Below, piece after piece: positions 47,029 through 56,521 of a stretch of 64,000 nucleotides of DNA. The stretch comes from Nitrospirillum pindoramense (lineage in GTDB: Bacteria > Pseudomonadota > Alphaproteobacteria > Azospirillales > Azospirillaceae). The translations under genes and the position numbers were made by a program. The notes beneath the pieces were generated by a model, which saw nothing but the letters and a program-made list of their open reading frames with translations, did no database searches and was not told the origin of the DNA. The stretch is taken from the NCBI RefSeq assembly GCF_007827955.1, contig NZ_VITR01000017.1:1-64000 (forward strand), given 5' to 3'. Every line of letters starts with the position of its first letter. Positions within the stretch are counted from its first letter, which is position 1.

Positions 47029-49209
47029 ATGCGTTTTAAATCCTTACAGACCAAAATCAGTTTGCTTTCCGCGCTGTGCGTCCTGGGGGCGACGGGCGCC
47101 CTGGTCGGCTATGGGCTGATCGCGTCCAGCAACACCAAGACCTTCGTTGGCGATCAGGTCGGGCAACTGACCGACAACAAGACGCGGGAAAGCCTGCAGA
47201 CCCTGGCCTCCACCCAGGCCGGTATCGTCCGGTCCACCCTGGATGGGGCGTTCGACAGCGCCCGCGACATGGCGCGCACGTTCGAGGTGCTGGCCGACGC
47301 CCAGGACAAGGTCAGCACCGCGCCGGCACTGCGCCGCGCGCAGTTCAACGCCGTGCTGCTGAACGTGCTGAAGGCCAACCCCCGGTTCAACGGAACCTAC
47401 AGCGCCTGGGAGCCCGACGCCCTGGACGGCCAGGACGCCGCCTTCAAGGACAAGCATGAAGTGGGCTCCGATGCCACGGGCCGCTTCCTGCCCTATTGGA
47501 CGCGCGACGCCTCGGGCCACATCGCCATCCAGCCATTGGTGGAATATGACAGCCATGCGCTGCACCCCAACGGCGTCATGAAGGGCGGATGGTATATCGG
47601 GCCGCAGGGCGGCGGCGGCGAAAGCATCCTGGACCCCCTGCCCTACATCGTGCAGGGCAAGAGCGTCTATCTGGCCACCATGTCCGTGCCGATCACGATC
47701 GACGGCAAGTTCCGCGGCGTCGCCGGTGCCGACTTCGACCTGGCGTTCGTGCAGCAATTGGCCGAGCAGGTGAAGGCGTCGGTCTTCGGCGGCAAGGCAT
47801 CGATCACCATCATCAGCCACAAGGGCCTGATCGTCGCGTCCAGCGAACATCCCGACTCCATCGGCAGCTCTTTCGAGCGCTTCGACCACAACTGGCAGGC
47901 CGACCTGGCGGTGATCCAGGCCGGCAAGCAGCAGGTGACGGTGGACACGGCCTCCGATTCCATCAAGGCGTTCGCCCCCATCACCCTGGGGCGGACCAAG
48001 ACACCCTGGTCCGTGCTGGTGGACGTGCCCCGGTCCGTGGCGATGGCGGAGGCGACAGCCCTGGACGGCGCGCTGCAGCAGCGCAGCAACCGCGACACAG
48101 CGCTGCAACTGGTCGTGGCCCTGGCCATCGCGGCGGGCGCAGTCGGCGGCATGTGGTTCGTGGCCCGCGGCATCGCCCGCCCCATCCGTGCCAGCGCCCA
48201 CTTCGCCGAGGATGTGGCCGCCGGCCGGGCGGACAAGGACCTGGTGGTCGATCAATTGGACGAGACCGGAACCCTGGCGCAGGCCCTGAACAAGATGGCG
48301 GCCGACCTGAAGCGTGCCGAGGCGGAACGCGGGGCCATGCAGGCCGCCGCCGAGGAAGAGCGGCGGGAAACCCTGGGCCGCATGGCGAATGAGCTGGAGG
48401 CCAGCGTCAAGGCGGTGGTGGCCACCCTGAGTGGCGCCGCCGATCAGATGGGCGGTGCCGCCACCAGCATGACAGCAACGGCGGACCAGACCAACAGCCA
48501 GGCCAACCTGGTGGCCGAAGGCTCGCAGGAGGCCAGCACCAACGTGCAGACGGTCGCCGCCGCCACGGAGGAACTGTCGGTCTCGATCAAGGAGATCGCC
48601 AGCCAGGTGGCCAAGTCCACGACCATCGCCACGGACGCGGTGCGCACGGCGGACGCCGCCAACGTCCAGATCATGGGCCTGACCACGGCGGCGGAGAAGA
48701 TCGGCAACGTGGTGGAGCTGATCTCCTCCATCGCCGGCCAGACCAACCTGCTGGCGTTGAACGCCACCATCGAGGCGGCCCGGGCGGGCGACGCCGGCAA
48801 GGGCTTCGCCGTCGTGGCGTCGGAAGTCAAAAGCCTGGCCAACCAGACGGCCAAGGCGACCGACGAGATCGCCCAGCAGATCGCCAACATGCAGCAGGTG
48901 GCCCGGGAATCCGCGACCACCATCCAGGGCGTGGGCCGCGTGATCGAGGAGATGCGCAGCATCACCACCGGCATCGCCTCGGCGGTGGAGGAACAGAACG
49001 CCGCCACCGCTGAGATCGCCCGCAACGTCCAGCAGGCGGCCAGCGGCACGCAGGAGGTCACGGTCACCATCCAGGGCGTCACCCAGGCCGCGGCCGACAC
49101 ACGGGAGGCGGCAAGCCAGGTCATGAAAGTCTCTGGCGAGATCTCCCACGAAACCGGACGTTTGGGTCAGGCCGTCGATGGCTTCCTGGCCAAGATCCGC
49201 GCGTCGTGA
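47029..49209 (+). CDS. Methyl-accepting chemotaxis protein with dCache-type sensor
   Basis: This 726-aa chemoreceptor has a first transmembrane helix (about 10-32) and a periplasmic ligand domain of the dCache type (about 35-350; [46 protein letters not shown]). A second membrane helix (about 361-380, [20 protein letters not shown]) is followed by HAMP ([20 protein letters not shown]). The cytoplasmic signalling hairpin has the tip [20 protein letters not shown]. It should relay ligand binding to CheA and CheW. Its place between possible catabolic genes hints that it senses their substrate. Confidence 0.93.
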   Translation: MRFKSLQTKISLLSALCVLGATGALVGYGLIASSNTKTFVGDQVGQLTDNKTRESLQTLASTQAGIVRSTLDGAFDSARDMARTFEVLADAQDKVSTAPALRRAQFNAVLLNVLKANPRFNGTYSAWEPDALDGQDAAFKDKHEVGSDATGRFLPYWTRDASGHIAIQPLVEYDSHALHPNGVMKGGWYIGPQGGGGESILDPLPYIVQGKSVYLATMSVPITIDGKFRGVAGADFDLAFVQQLAEQVKASVFGGKASITIISHKGLIVASSEHPDSIGSSFERFDHNWQADLAVIQAGKQQVTVDTASDSIKAFAPITLGRTKTPWSVLVDVPRSVAMAEATALDGALQQRSNRDTALQLVVALAIAAGAVGGMWFVARGIARPIRASAHFAEDVAAGRADKDLVVDQLDETGTLAQALNKMAADLKRAEAERGAMQAAAEEERRETLGRMANELEASVKAVVATLSGAADQMGGAATSMTATADQTNSQANLVAEGSQEASTNVQTVAAATEELSVSIKEIASQVAKSTTIATDAVRTADAANVQIMGLTTAAEKIGNVVELISSIAGQTNLLALNATIEAARAGDAGKGFAVVASEVKSLANQTAKATDEIAQQIANMQQVARESATTIQGVGRVIEEMRSITTGIASAVEEQNAATAEIARNVQQAASGTQEVTVTIQGVTQAAADTREAASQVMKVSGEISHETGRLGQAVDGFLAKIRAS

Positions 49210-49529
49210 CTAGGGCCCCGCGTCCGGTCCCGGCCCGCCCTTGACGGGCCCCGGGACCGGACGCGGCATCCCTTGCGGACCACACCGCATCATCACCCAA
49301 ACCGTTAGCGTTCCATCGCATCGTTCGATTTCCCAAATAGCTTCCCCCGCGTCAGGGTGCTTGCCGTGCGTATCGCTGGCGCCTGTGGCGGCGGCGGACG
49401 GCGGGAGGAAAATCAAGAATAGGGGCCGAATTGTCCCCTAACCGGGTGCCGCGGCGCCCATACCGCCCCCCGTGGTCCAGCCGGACACCCCAGGCCCAGC
49501 GTCCCTTTCGCGACCAGAGGCCGGAACCC
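49210..49529. other. Intergenic region with large hairpin
   Basis: The first 57 bp hold the long hairpin annotated separately. The rest, up to the hydrolase start at 49530, has no supported gene on either strand. I see no clear promoter elements. Confidence 0.4.
49218..49266 (+). terminator. Long perfect hairpin after the chemoreceptor gene
   Basis: CCGCGTCCGGTCCCGG (49218-49233) pairs perfectly with CCGGGACCGGACGCGG (49251-49266). A shorter inner stem surrounds the loop CCCTTGA. No U-run follows, so it may be a Rho-assisted terminator or an mRNA-stabilising 3' structure. Confidence 0.55.
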
Positions 49530-50684
49530 ATGTTCGAATACTTCCCCAAGAATTACGTCTGGAACCTGTCGGTGGACATCGCCATCGAGTCCGGCGCCCA
49601 GATCGGTGAGATCGACGAGATGTGCCGGCCGCTGCGCGACGCCGCCGCGCGGGGCGAGGATGCGGGCACGGGCGAGTTCCTGAAGCACTGGGTGGCCATG
49701 GCCGACAAGCTGGTGGACTTGGCCGCCGAGGATGAGGCCCGGGGCCGCAACTTCTCCGCCGGGACCAAGCTGCAGCGCGCCTCGCTCTACTACACCACGG
49801 CGGAGCGCATGCAGGGCCACGGACATCCCGGCCGCGGCGCCACGTACGCCAAGGCGCAGGACAGTTTCCGCCGCGCCATGGCACTGGGCAAGGAGAACGC
49901 GGAGCGTATCGAGATCCCCTACCAGGGCGGTGTCATCGCCGGCCTGTACACCCGCGCCCCGGGCCCCGGGCCCAAGCCGGTGGTCGTCTACGTCAACGGC
50001 CTGGATAGCTGCAAAGAGCTGCTGTACTGGTCCCGCCTGCCGCAGGCGCTGCTGCGCCGGGGCATTTCCACCCTGTGCATCGACCAGCCGGGCAGCGGCG
50101 AGGCCCTGCGCCTGCACAACCTGCCCGCCACCCATAAGTCGGAGGAATGGGCGTCCAAGGTGGTGGACTGGTTGGAGACGCAGGACGACGTCGATGCCAA
50201 GCGTATCGGCATCACCGGCATCTCCCTGGGCGGCTATTATACCCCACGCGCCGTGGCGTTCGAGCCGCGCTTCGCCCTGGGCGTCGTCTGGGGCGCCAAC
50301 CACAACTGGGCCGAGGTGCAGCACAAGCGCTTGGCGCGCGAGGGGGAAAACCCCGTGCCCCATTACTGGGCCCATGTCAGCTGGGTGTTCGGCGCCAAGG
50401 ACATGGACGACTTCTTCGCCAAGGCGGAAGGCATGACCCTGAACGGCGTGGTGGAGCGCATCAAGGTGCCCTTCCTGGTCACCCACGGCCAGAACGACCG
50501 CCAGATCAGCCTGGACTACGCCCACCAGACTTATGACCAGCTGGTCAACAGCCCCAAGCGGGAGCTGAAAATCTTCACCGCGCGCGAGGGCGGCATCGAG
50601 CATGTGGGCGTAGACAACATGTCCTACGGCCGCGACTACATCGCCGATTGGATCGCCGAGACGTTCGGCGAACAGGTGGGCTGA
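49530..50684 (+). CDS. Alpha/beta hydrolase, C-C bond hydrolase-like
   Basis: This 384-aa alpha/beta hydrolase has an N-terminal helical extension of about 130 residues, the layout of the FrsA-like/2,6-dihydroxypseudooxynicotine hydrolase group. The catalytic triad is visible: Ser in ITGISLGGYYTP, Asp in VTHGQNDRQISL, and His in EGGIEHVGVDN. These enzymes may cut C-C or ester bonds. A FAH-family gene follows 11 bp downstream, forming an operon consistent with processing of ring-cleavage products. ATG 49530 gives the natural N-terminus (MFEYFPKNYVWNLSVD). Confidence 0.85.
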   Translation: MFEYFPKNYVWNLSVDIAIESGAQIGEIDEMCRPLRDAAARGEDAGTGEFLKHWVAMADKLVDLAAEDEARGRNFSAGTKLQRASLYYTTAERMQGHGHPGRGATYAKAQDSFRRAMALGKENAERIEIPYQGGVIAGLYTRAPGPGPKPVVVYVNGLDSCKELLYWSRLPQALLRRGISTLCIDQPGSGEALRLHNLPATHKSEEWASKVVDWLETQDDVDAKRIGITGISLGGYYTPRAVAFEPRFALGVVWGANHNWAEVQHKRLAREGENPVPHYWAHVSWVFGAKDMDDFFAKAEGMTLNGVVERIKVPFLVTHGQNDRQISLDYAHQTYDQLVNSPKRELKIFTAREGGIEHVGVDNMSYGRDYIADWIAETFGEQVG

Positions 50685-50695
50685 GGGAATAATCC

Positions 50696-51700
50696 ATGAA
50701 ACTCGCCACCCTACCCAACGGCACGCGCGACGGCCATGCCCCGACCAACAGCGGCCGTGACGGCCGCCTGGTCGTCGTCTCCCGCGACCTGCGCCGCGCC
50801 GCCTATGCCGATGGCATCGCCGCCACCCTGCAGGACGCCATCGAGCGCTGGGACGAGGTCGCCCCGGCGCTCCAGGCCTTGTACGATGCCGTCAATATCG
50901 GCCGCGACACCTTCCCCTTCGACGCGAGCGAGGCCCTGGCGCCCCTGCCCCGCGCCTGGCAATGGCTGGACGGCTCCGCCTATCTCAGCCATGGCGAGCT
51001 GATGGCCAAGGTGTTCAAGATCGACAACGTCCAGGGGGCGGAGCCCCTGATGTACCAGGGCGTTTCCGACCGCTTCCTGGCCGCGACCGAGGATGTGGCC
51101 CTGCCGTCGGAGGCGGACGGCATCGATTTCGAGGGGGAATTCGGCGTCATCACCGGCCCCGTGCCGCTGGGCGTGACGGCGGACCAGGCGTTGGCCCATG
51201 TGCGCCTGGTGGTGCAGATCAACGACTGGTCGCTGCGCGTGCTGGCCCCCCGTGAGATGAAGACCGGCTTCGGCTGGGTGCAGGCCAAGCCGCCCTGCAG
51301 CGTGGCCCCGGTGGCGGTGACACCCGATGAGCTGGGGGACGCCTGGCGGGAGGGGCGCGTGCATCGGCCGCTGGACGTCTGGTTCAACGGTGCCCGCTTC
51401 GGCGCGGCGGAGGGCGGGGCCATGGCCTTCGGCTTCCATGAACTGATCGCCCACGCCGCCCGCACGCGGGACCTGTGCGCCGGCACCATCATCGGCTCCG
51501 GCACCGTGTCCAACGACAGCTATCGCACCATCGGGTCCAGTTGCATCGCCGAGCGGCGGGGCATCGAGATCCTGGACGAGGGAGAGCCCAAGACCCCCTT
51601 CATGCGCTATGGCGACCGGGTGCGCATGGAGGTGAAGCTGGCCGATGGCGGCAGCGTCTTCGGCGCCATCGATCAAAAGGTCGTGCCCGTGGTCCGCTGA
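50696..51700 (+). CDS. Fumarylacetoacetate hydrolase (FAH) family protein
   Basis: This 334-aa FAH-family protein has metal-binding Glu residues in IDFEGEFGVITG and an Asp in VVQINDWSLRVL. A GTIIGSGTVSNDSYRTIGSSC segment matches the conserved C-terminal core (GTVSN). The family includes fumarylacetoacetase, acylpyruvases and homoprotocatechuate-pathway isomerase/decarboxylases that act late in ring-cleavage routes. ATG 50696 has GAGGGAA upstream. It forms an operon with the preceding hydrolase, and the two fit a meta-cleavage or homogentisate-like pathway. Confidence 0.87.
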   Translation: MKLATLPNGTRDGHAPTNSGRDGRLVVVSRDLRRAAYADGIAATLQDAIERWDEVAPALQALYDAVNIGRDTFPFDASEALAPLPRAWQWLDGSAYLSHGELMAKVFKIDNVQGAEPLMYQGVSDRFLAATEDVALPSEADGIDFEGEFGVITGPVPLGVTADQALAHVRLVVQINDWSLRVLAPREMKTGFGWVQAKPPCSVAPVAVTPDELGDAWREGRVHRPLDVWFNGARFGAAEGGAMAFGFHELIAHAARTRDLCAGTIIGSGTVSNDSYRTIGSSCIAERRGIEILDEGEPKTPFMRYGDRVRMEVKLADGGSVFGAIDQKVVPVVR

Positions 51701-52774
51701 TCAGGGCTGGCCCTCGCCCTGGCGAGGGTTGCGCGGATGCGTCCAGGGCCAGCGGTAGGCGTCCTGCGGCTGGGCCGGGGCGGGCGTATCCTCGCGCACC
51801 AGGGGGCGGTAGCCATCGCCGCCCTGGTGCCCCAGGGCCGCCAGCGCGGCGGCGGTGCCGGGGCTGGGCGCGAAGGCCTGGTCAGCCAGCGCATCCACCA
51901 CGGGATAGACGGCCAGGCGCTGCAGCAGGGGCGAGTTTCCCTGCACCGGCGTGCGGTGATCAGCCGTCAGCGGGCAAGCGCCACCCTGGGGCCGGCTGAC
52001 CGTGCCCGAATTGGCCTGGAAGAAATAGCGGCCGGCCGTGGCCGGGGTGTGGGTGTAAAGGTCGACCGCCATACGCTGATCATTCACGGTATCGCGGTCG
52101 TAGACCTGCCAGGCGCGGATGATGGCGGCAGGCAAGCCTGCCAGGTCCGTATCGCTGGTGGCGTAGCTGTACCAGGGCGCCAACATCAGGATGAAGCCAC
52201 CCCGGCCACCCCAGCCCCGGTCCACAAAGGCACGCGTGGCCAGAAACGGCACGGCGCCTGCGCCGAAGGAATGACCGATGAGACCCACGCGGGTGAGATC
52301 CATGGCCGCCCCATCGGCCGCCACCGCCGCCAGGAACCCATTCCACACCGCGCCATAGCGCTGGTCCTGCGTGGCACCCAAGGTGGGATAGGGTGCGAAC
52401 ACCACAACCGCACCCCGGCTGACCAAATGGCGGATCAGCCCCTCATACAAGGTCCAGCGATCAGCGCCGAAGCCATGGGCGAAGAGGATGACCGGGCTGG
52501 GGCCGAGGGCGTGGGCCGGCAGGAAGACCTGCACCTCCCGCCCGGTGCCCGTCTCCGCCACCGTGTGTTGGTTGAGGGCATAGGGCCCATCAGCCCCGGC
52601 CGGCAGGTCCGGCGGCAGTACCGTGCCGTCGCAAGGCCCGGCCGCCGCCTTATCCCCGCGCCATGCCTTCACCCCCTGGCGCGCGGCGAAGAAGCACCCG
52701 GCACAGAGGGGCAGCAGGGCCGCCAGCATCACCCCTTGCGCCACCCGCCGCGCGATCACCCGCCCTAACGCCAT
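51701..52774 (-). CDS. Lipoprotein alpha/beta hydrolase (chlorophyllase/PAF-acetylhydrolase-like)
   Basis: This 357-aa protein has a lipoprotein signal with lipobox L-C-A-G-C (ALLPLCAGCFF, lipidated Cys about residue 27). The alpha/beta hydrolase domain has an oxyanion HGFG region (VILFAHGFGADRW), the nucleophile in LIGHSFGAGAVPF, and a His near ALGHQGGDGYRPL. The arrangement resembles chlorophyllase-type and platelet-activating-factor acetylhydrolase-type enzymes. It should be anchored in the membrane facing the periplasm. The substrate is unknown. Its stop codon directly abuts the FAH gene, convergently. Confidence 0.82.
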   Translation of the reverse strand: MALGRVIARRVAQGVMLAALLPLCAGCFFAARQGVKAWRGDKAAAGPCDGTVLPPDLPAGADGPYALNQHTVAETGTGREVQVFLPAHALGPSPVILFAHGFGADRWTLYEGLIRHLVSRGAVVVFAPYPTLGATQDQRYGAVWNGFLAAVAADGAAMDLTRVGLIGHSFGAGAVPFLATRAFVDRGWGGRGGFILMLAPWYSYATSDTDLAGLPAAIIRAWQVYDRDTVNDQRMAVDLYTHTPATAGRYFFQANSGTVSRPQGGACPLTADHRTPVQGNSPLLQRLAVYPVVDALADQAFAPSPGTAAALAALGHQGGDGYRPLVREDTPAPAQPQDAYRWPWTHPRNPRQGEGQP

Positions 52775-52889
52775 GTCACCCTTCCAACCCCGGTTGCCCC
52801 CGGTGATACGGGCGCGGCACCGGAAAGTTTCCGGAGACGAATGACCAGCCCTCTTTTAAACTAGCTTTCCAACCAGTTTGAGAGCCGTC

Positions 52890-53141
52890 ATGTCCATCGT
52901 AGGCGCTTTTGAGGCGAAGAAGGATTTGGCGGCGCTGCTTGATAGGATTGAAGCGGGTGAAGAAGTGATCATCACCCGCCACGGCCGTCCCGTCGCCAGA
53001 CTCAGCCCAATTGATGGGGGCAGGGACATCGCTTCAGCCAAAGCGGCGTTGACGGCGTTGCGTCATTCCATCGCGGCCAGAGGCCAAGCCCCCTTCACGG
53101 CTGCGGAGTTGGATGAATACCGCGCTGAAGGTCGTCGATGA
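52890..53141 (+). CDS. Phd/YefM-type antitoxin, apparently orphan
   Basis: This 83-aa protein has the Phd/YefM DNA-binding region MSIVGAFEAKKDLAALLDRI and EVIITRHGRPVARLSPI, and an ordinary C-terminal tail for toxin binding (AELDEYRAEGRR). An ATG overlaps its stop codon as in genuine toxin-antitoxin pairs, but only about 60 bp lie before the convergent soxR gene and no PIN-domain sequence is seen there. The toxin appears lost or truncated. ATG 52890 gives the family N-terminus. Confidence 0.82.
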   Translation: MSIVGAFEAKKDLAALLDRIEAGEEVIITRHGRPVARLSPIDGGRDIASAKAALTALRHSIAARGQAPFTAAELDEYRAEGRR

Positions 53142-53202
53142 TCCAGCACGACGCCGTCTCAAGCAACGTTCCCCTGATGCTCCCTCTAAGACCAGGGCCA
53201 CC

Positions 53203-53679
53203 TCATTTCCCCGAGGGGGCCGTTTCACTCCGCTGCAACAGCACCGGCCCCATAGCCTCGGCCGCCAAACGGTCCTGGGGATTGCGCAAGGGGCAGTCGC
53301 CCATCGACAGGCAGCCGCACCCGATGCAGGTTTCCAGTTGGTCGCGGAGTTGGGTCAGGCTGTCGATGCGCTGTTGCAGCATGTCCCTCCACCCGTTCGA
53401 TAATCGGCGCCAGTCTTCCAGGGTCGGGGTACGGCCGTTGGGTAGGGTCGCCAGGGCGGCATGGATATCGGCCAGGGCGATGCCAGCCCGCTGCGCCACC
53501 CGGATGATGGCGATACGCCGCAGGACGTCGCGCGGATAGCGGCGCTGGTTGCCGCCGCTGCGGCTGGCGACGATCAGGCCCTTGGTCTCATAGAAATGCA
53601 GGGTGGAGACGGCGACGCCAGCGCGTTTCGCCACCTCCCCCACGGAAAGTTCACGTTTCAGCTTGGCGGAAGCGGGCAT
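53203..53679 (-). CDS. soxR: SoxR: redox-sensing MerR-family regulator
   Basis: This 158-aa MerR-type activator has a winged HTH (LSVGEVAKRAGVAVSTLHFY), a dimerisation helix (residues about 85-118), and the [2Fe-2S]-binding cluster CIGCGCLSMGDC with Cys at 118, 121, 123 and 129, the spacing of E. coli SoxR. ATG 53679 is chosen because upstream residues lack homology. In non-enteric bacteria SoxR usually responds to redox-active compounds and controls transporters or oxidoreductases rather than soxS. A palindrome resembling its binding site lies just upstream. Confidence 0.93.
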   Translation of the reverse strand: MPASAKLKRELSVGEVAKRAGVAVSTLHFYETKGLIVASRSGGNQRRYPRDVLRRIAIIRVAQRAGIALADIHAALATLPNGRTPTLEDWRRLSNGWRDMLQQRIDSLTQLRDQLETCIGCGCLSMGDCPLRNPQDRLAAEAMGPVLLQRSETAPSGK

Positions 53680-53695
53680 GGCGGAAACCCCGAAA

Positions 53696-53715
53696 ACCTT
53701 ACCTATAGATGAGGT
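53696..53715. promoter_or_regulatory. Candidate SoxR box
   Basis: Read on the minus strand, ACCTCA - 8 bp - TAAGGT matches the SoxR-box layout ACCTCA-N8-TGAGGT with one change, centred 26 bp upstream of the soxR start codon. It probably gives autoregulation. Confidence 0.6.
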
Positions 53716-53994
53716 TTCTAGGCCGGCCCCGCCGCGGGAACAAGACCCCACAGGCTGTACAAGCGCGAGCCTGGACAGTAGGCGCCTCCTGGCGTTCAGC
53801 TCTTATGCGGGCGCAAGGGATGCGGCAATATAGTGCCCTTTTGACATAAGCACAGCAGATATAAACCATTAATTGTAAGTATAATTTACATATTTCAGCA
53901 ATATTTTCGCACCATTCCGGAAATCAAATCTTAATTTGCCGCACTGCGGTAGCGTGGCTATTACCCCAGCAATTTCATAACCCTGGGGGAAAGA

Positions 53995-56340
53995 ATGCAT
54001 ATCCGTCACCTACTGGCTTCGGCCGCCGCCCTGGCGCTGATGGCCGGGATCGCCTTGCCCGCCGCCGCCCAGCAGGCGCCGGACACGGCCGCCGCCGATG
54101 CCGATCAGGTGCAGGAAATCATCGTCACCTCGTCCCGCCGCTCGGCGTCGGAAATCGAGCTGCCCACCCGCGAAATCCAGGCCATCATGCCCGGCGTGAA
54201 CGCCGTGAAGGCCATCAACATGCTGCCGGGCGTCATCTTCCAGAACGCCGATCCTTGGGGCAACAACGAGCAGAACTCCTCGCTCTACATCCACGGCTTC
54301 AACGCCCAGCAGCTGGGCTACACCCTGGACGGCGTGCCGCTGGGCGACCAGTCCTATGGCAACTACAACGGCCTGTCGCCGCAGCGCGCCATCATCAGCG
54401 AGAACATCGGCCGCATCAGCCTGGCGTCGGGCGCCGGTGACCTGGGCACCGCCTCCACCAGCAACCTGGGCGGCACGCTGGCCGTGTTCTCCGACGATCC
54501 CAAGGCGGACGCCGGCGCGCAGGTGGAACAGGTGTTCGGCAGCTACGACACCTTCCGCACCTTCGCCCGCATCGACACCGGCGACCTGGGCGGCGGCAAC
54601 AGCGGCTACGTCTCCTTCGTGCGCCAGGACTCCCGCGCCTGGGATTTCAACGGCCAGCAGGGTGGTTACCAGGTCAACGGCAAGTTCGTGCACGCCGGTG
54701 ACAAGGGCACGCTGAAGGCCTTCTTCGACTGGTCGGACAAGGTCGAGCCCAACGAGGACGCGACCTCCATCGCCGCCAACCAGGCCTATCAGCCCTACAC
54801 CCGCCCCTTCCTGTATCCGGACCTGGCCAAGGCGCTGACCTACGTCGACGCCAAGGGCAACACCCCGGCGGCCCTGGGCGCCAACTATTCCAACTACTTC
54901 AGCGCGGCGCAACGTACCGACTACCTCGGCTACCTCAGCTACGACTATCAGTTCAGCGACAACCTGGTCTGGCACAACCAGGTCTACTATCACCATGACG
55001 ACGGCCGCGGCATCGTGGCTCTGCCCATCAGCGGCGCCGCCTCGGTGTTCAAGATCTACTATCCGACCCAGGACCTGAAGACCGTGCTGGGCAACACCGG
55101 CTATGGCGTCCGCACCACGGAATACACCATCGACCGCGAGGGCGTGCGTTCCAACGCCACCTACACCCTGGGCGATCACCAGATCGAAGGCGGGGTGTGG
55201 TGGGAGCATAACGAGACCACCACCGCCCGGCGCTGGTACCAGCTGTCGCTGACCAACCCGCTGACGCCCTATGACGTTCCGGACAACGCGCTGTTCACCC
55301 AGGTGGAAAGCAAGATCACCAACGACGTGATCCAGCCCTACCTGCAGGACCAGTGGCAGGTGCTGCCGACCGTGAAGCTGCAAGCCGGCTTCAAGGCCAG
55401 CCTGCAGTTCGCCGATGGCAAGATGCCGGTGCAGCCCCTGTCCGGTTCCTACAGCGGCACCACCGTGAACCTGCCGCAGGGCCAGATCGATACCAAGGAA
55501 GGCTTCCTGCCGCAGGTGGGCGCCCTGTGGGACATCACCAGCAACGACCAGCTGTTCTTCAACATCCAGAAGAACCTGCGCCAGTACATCACCTATGGCC
55601 TGGGCGGCGCCTCGCCGTGGAGCCTGGGCAGCCAGGCGGCCTTCGACCTGTTCAAGCGGACCGGCAACCCGGAAACCTCCTGGACCTATGAGGCCGGCTG
55701 GCGTGGCGACCACCCGGTGGACCTGGGCTTCATCACCGGCATCGGCGGGCAGATCAACTATTACCATGTCGATTTCAGCAACCGTCAGCTGCTGATCAGC
55801 CCGAACGCCACCCTCACCAGCTTCGTGGGCGGCGTCGGCATCCTGCAGAACGTGGGCAGCGTCACCACCGACGGCGTCGACGTGGCCGCCACCGTGCACC
55901 TGGGCGACCACTTCTCGGTCTACGACGCCCTGTCCTACAACCACTCCCAGTACGACCAGAACTACGTCAGCGGCGCCAGCACGGTGCAGACCGCCGGCAA
56001 GCTGATCCCCGGCGATCCGGAGTGGATGAACCGCTTCATCGTCAGCAGCACCTACGGCGCGTTCGGCGCCAAGGTCAGCGGCGAGTATTACGGCAAGCGC
56101 TACGCCACCTACACCAACGACCTGTGGGTCCCGTCCTACTGGCAGTTCAACCTGGAGGCCAGCTACGACCTGGGCGCCATCGCCCCGGGCGTGAAGTCGT
56201 CCTCCATCGCGCTGAACGTCACCAACCTGATGGACAAGAAGGCGGCCAGCACCATCACCGTGGGCTCGGCCTCCGGCACCTACGCCATCTACCCGCTGGC
56301 CCCGCGCCAGTTCTTCGTGACGCTGAAGGCCGGGTTCTAA
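53995..56340 (+). CDS. TonB-dependent receptor of the TusA/MetE/Phn-type locus
   Basis: This 781-aa outer-membrane receptor has a signal peptide (1-25, ending AAA), a TonB box (QEIIVTSSRRS, about 40), and a plug with KAINMLPGVIFQNADPWGNN and LASGAGDLGTASTSNLGGTL. The barrel ends FVTLKAGF. It lies upstream of the TusA-DsrE-PhnDEC-MetE-like gene set but is separated by a terminator and its own AT-rich leader. It is probably the outer-membrane half of the same import route. The substrate is unknown. ATG 53995 has GGGGGAAAG upstream. Confidence 0.9.
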   Translation: MHIRHLLASAAALALMAGIALPAAAQQAPDTAAADADQVQEIIVTSSRRSASEIELPTREIQAIMPGVNAVKAINMLPGVIFQNADPWGNNEQNSSLYIHGFNAQQLGYTLDGVPLGDQSYGNYNGLSPQRAIISENIGRISLASGAGDLGTASTSNLGGTLAVFSDDPKADAGAQVEQVFGSYDTFRTFARIDTGDLGGGNSGYVSFVRQDSRAWDFNGQQGGYQVNGKFVHAGDKGTLKAFFDWSDKVEPNEDATSIAANQAYQPYTRPFLYPDLAKALTYVDAKGNTPAALGANYSNYFSAAQRTDYLGYLSYDYQFSDNLVWHNQVYYHHDDGRGIVALPISGAASVFKIYYPTQDLKTVLGNTGYGVRTTEYTIDREGVRSNATYTLGDHQIEGGVWWEHNETTTARRWYQLSLTNPLTPYDVPDNALFTQVESKITNDVIQPYLQDQWQVLPTVKLQAGFKASLQFADGKMPVQPLSGSYSGTTVNLPQGQIDTKEGFLPQVGALWDITSNDQLFFNIQKNLRQYITYGLGGASPWSLGSQAAFDLFKRTGNPETSWTYEAGWRGDHPVDLGFITGIGGQINYYHVDFSNRQLLISPNATLTSFVGGVGILQNVGSVTTDGVDVAATVHLGDHFSVYDALSYNHSQYDQNYVSGASTVQTAGKLIPGDPEWMNRFIVSSTYGAFGAKVSGEYYGKRYATYTNDLWVPSYWQFNLEASYDLGAIAPGVKSSSIALNVTNLMDKKAASTITVGSASGTYAIYPLAPRQFFVTLKAGF

Positions 56341-56373
56341 GCCCTCCTTCTCCGACCAGGGCCGTTGACGAGA

Positions 56374-56404
56374 GGGGCTGGCACAACCCGTGCCGGCCCC
56401 TTTT
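56374..56404 (+). terminator. Intrinsic terminator after TBDT
   Basis: GGGGCTGGCAC (56374-56384) pairs with GTGCCGGCCCC (56390-56400), one G-U pair, loop AACCC, followed by TTTT (56401-56404). Confidence 0.85.
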
Positions 56405-56491
56405 CATTTGATGGTTTTGAACCCTTGAGCGGCGCTTTATAAAAATCGGCCGTGGAAACGCCGCCGCCATCCCGTGAGCCCGCCCAGCGCC

Positions 56492-56521
56492 TTGACGCCG
56501 CCGACAGCGCGAACCTATGGT
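56492..56521 (+). promoter_or_regulatory. Candidate sigma-70 promoter for the tusA-like/dsrE/phnDEC/metE-like operon
   Basis: TTGACG (56492-56497), 18-bp spacer, TATGGT (56516-56521). The elements are close to consensus and lie after the upstream terminator. Transcription would begin near 56529, leaving a leader of about 180 nt before the first gene. I see no structured-RNA class I recognise in that leader. Confidence 0.35.

Noticed and set aside
53138-53539. Possible toxin gene overlapping the orphan antitoxin stop
   Set aside because: The frame gives MIQHDAVSSNVPLM then non-PIN sequence antisense to soxR. No catalytic acidic residues are visible.
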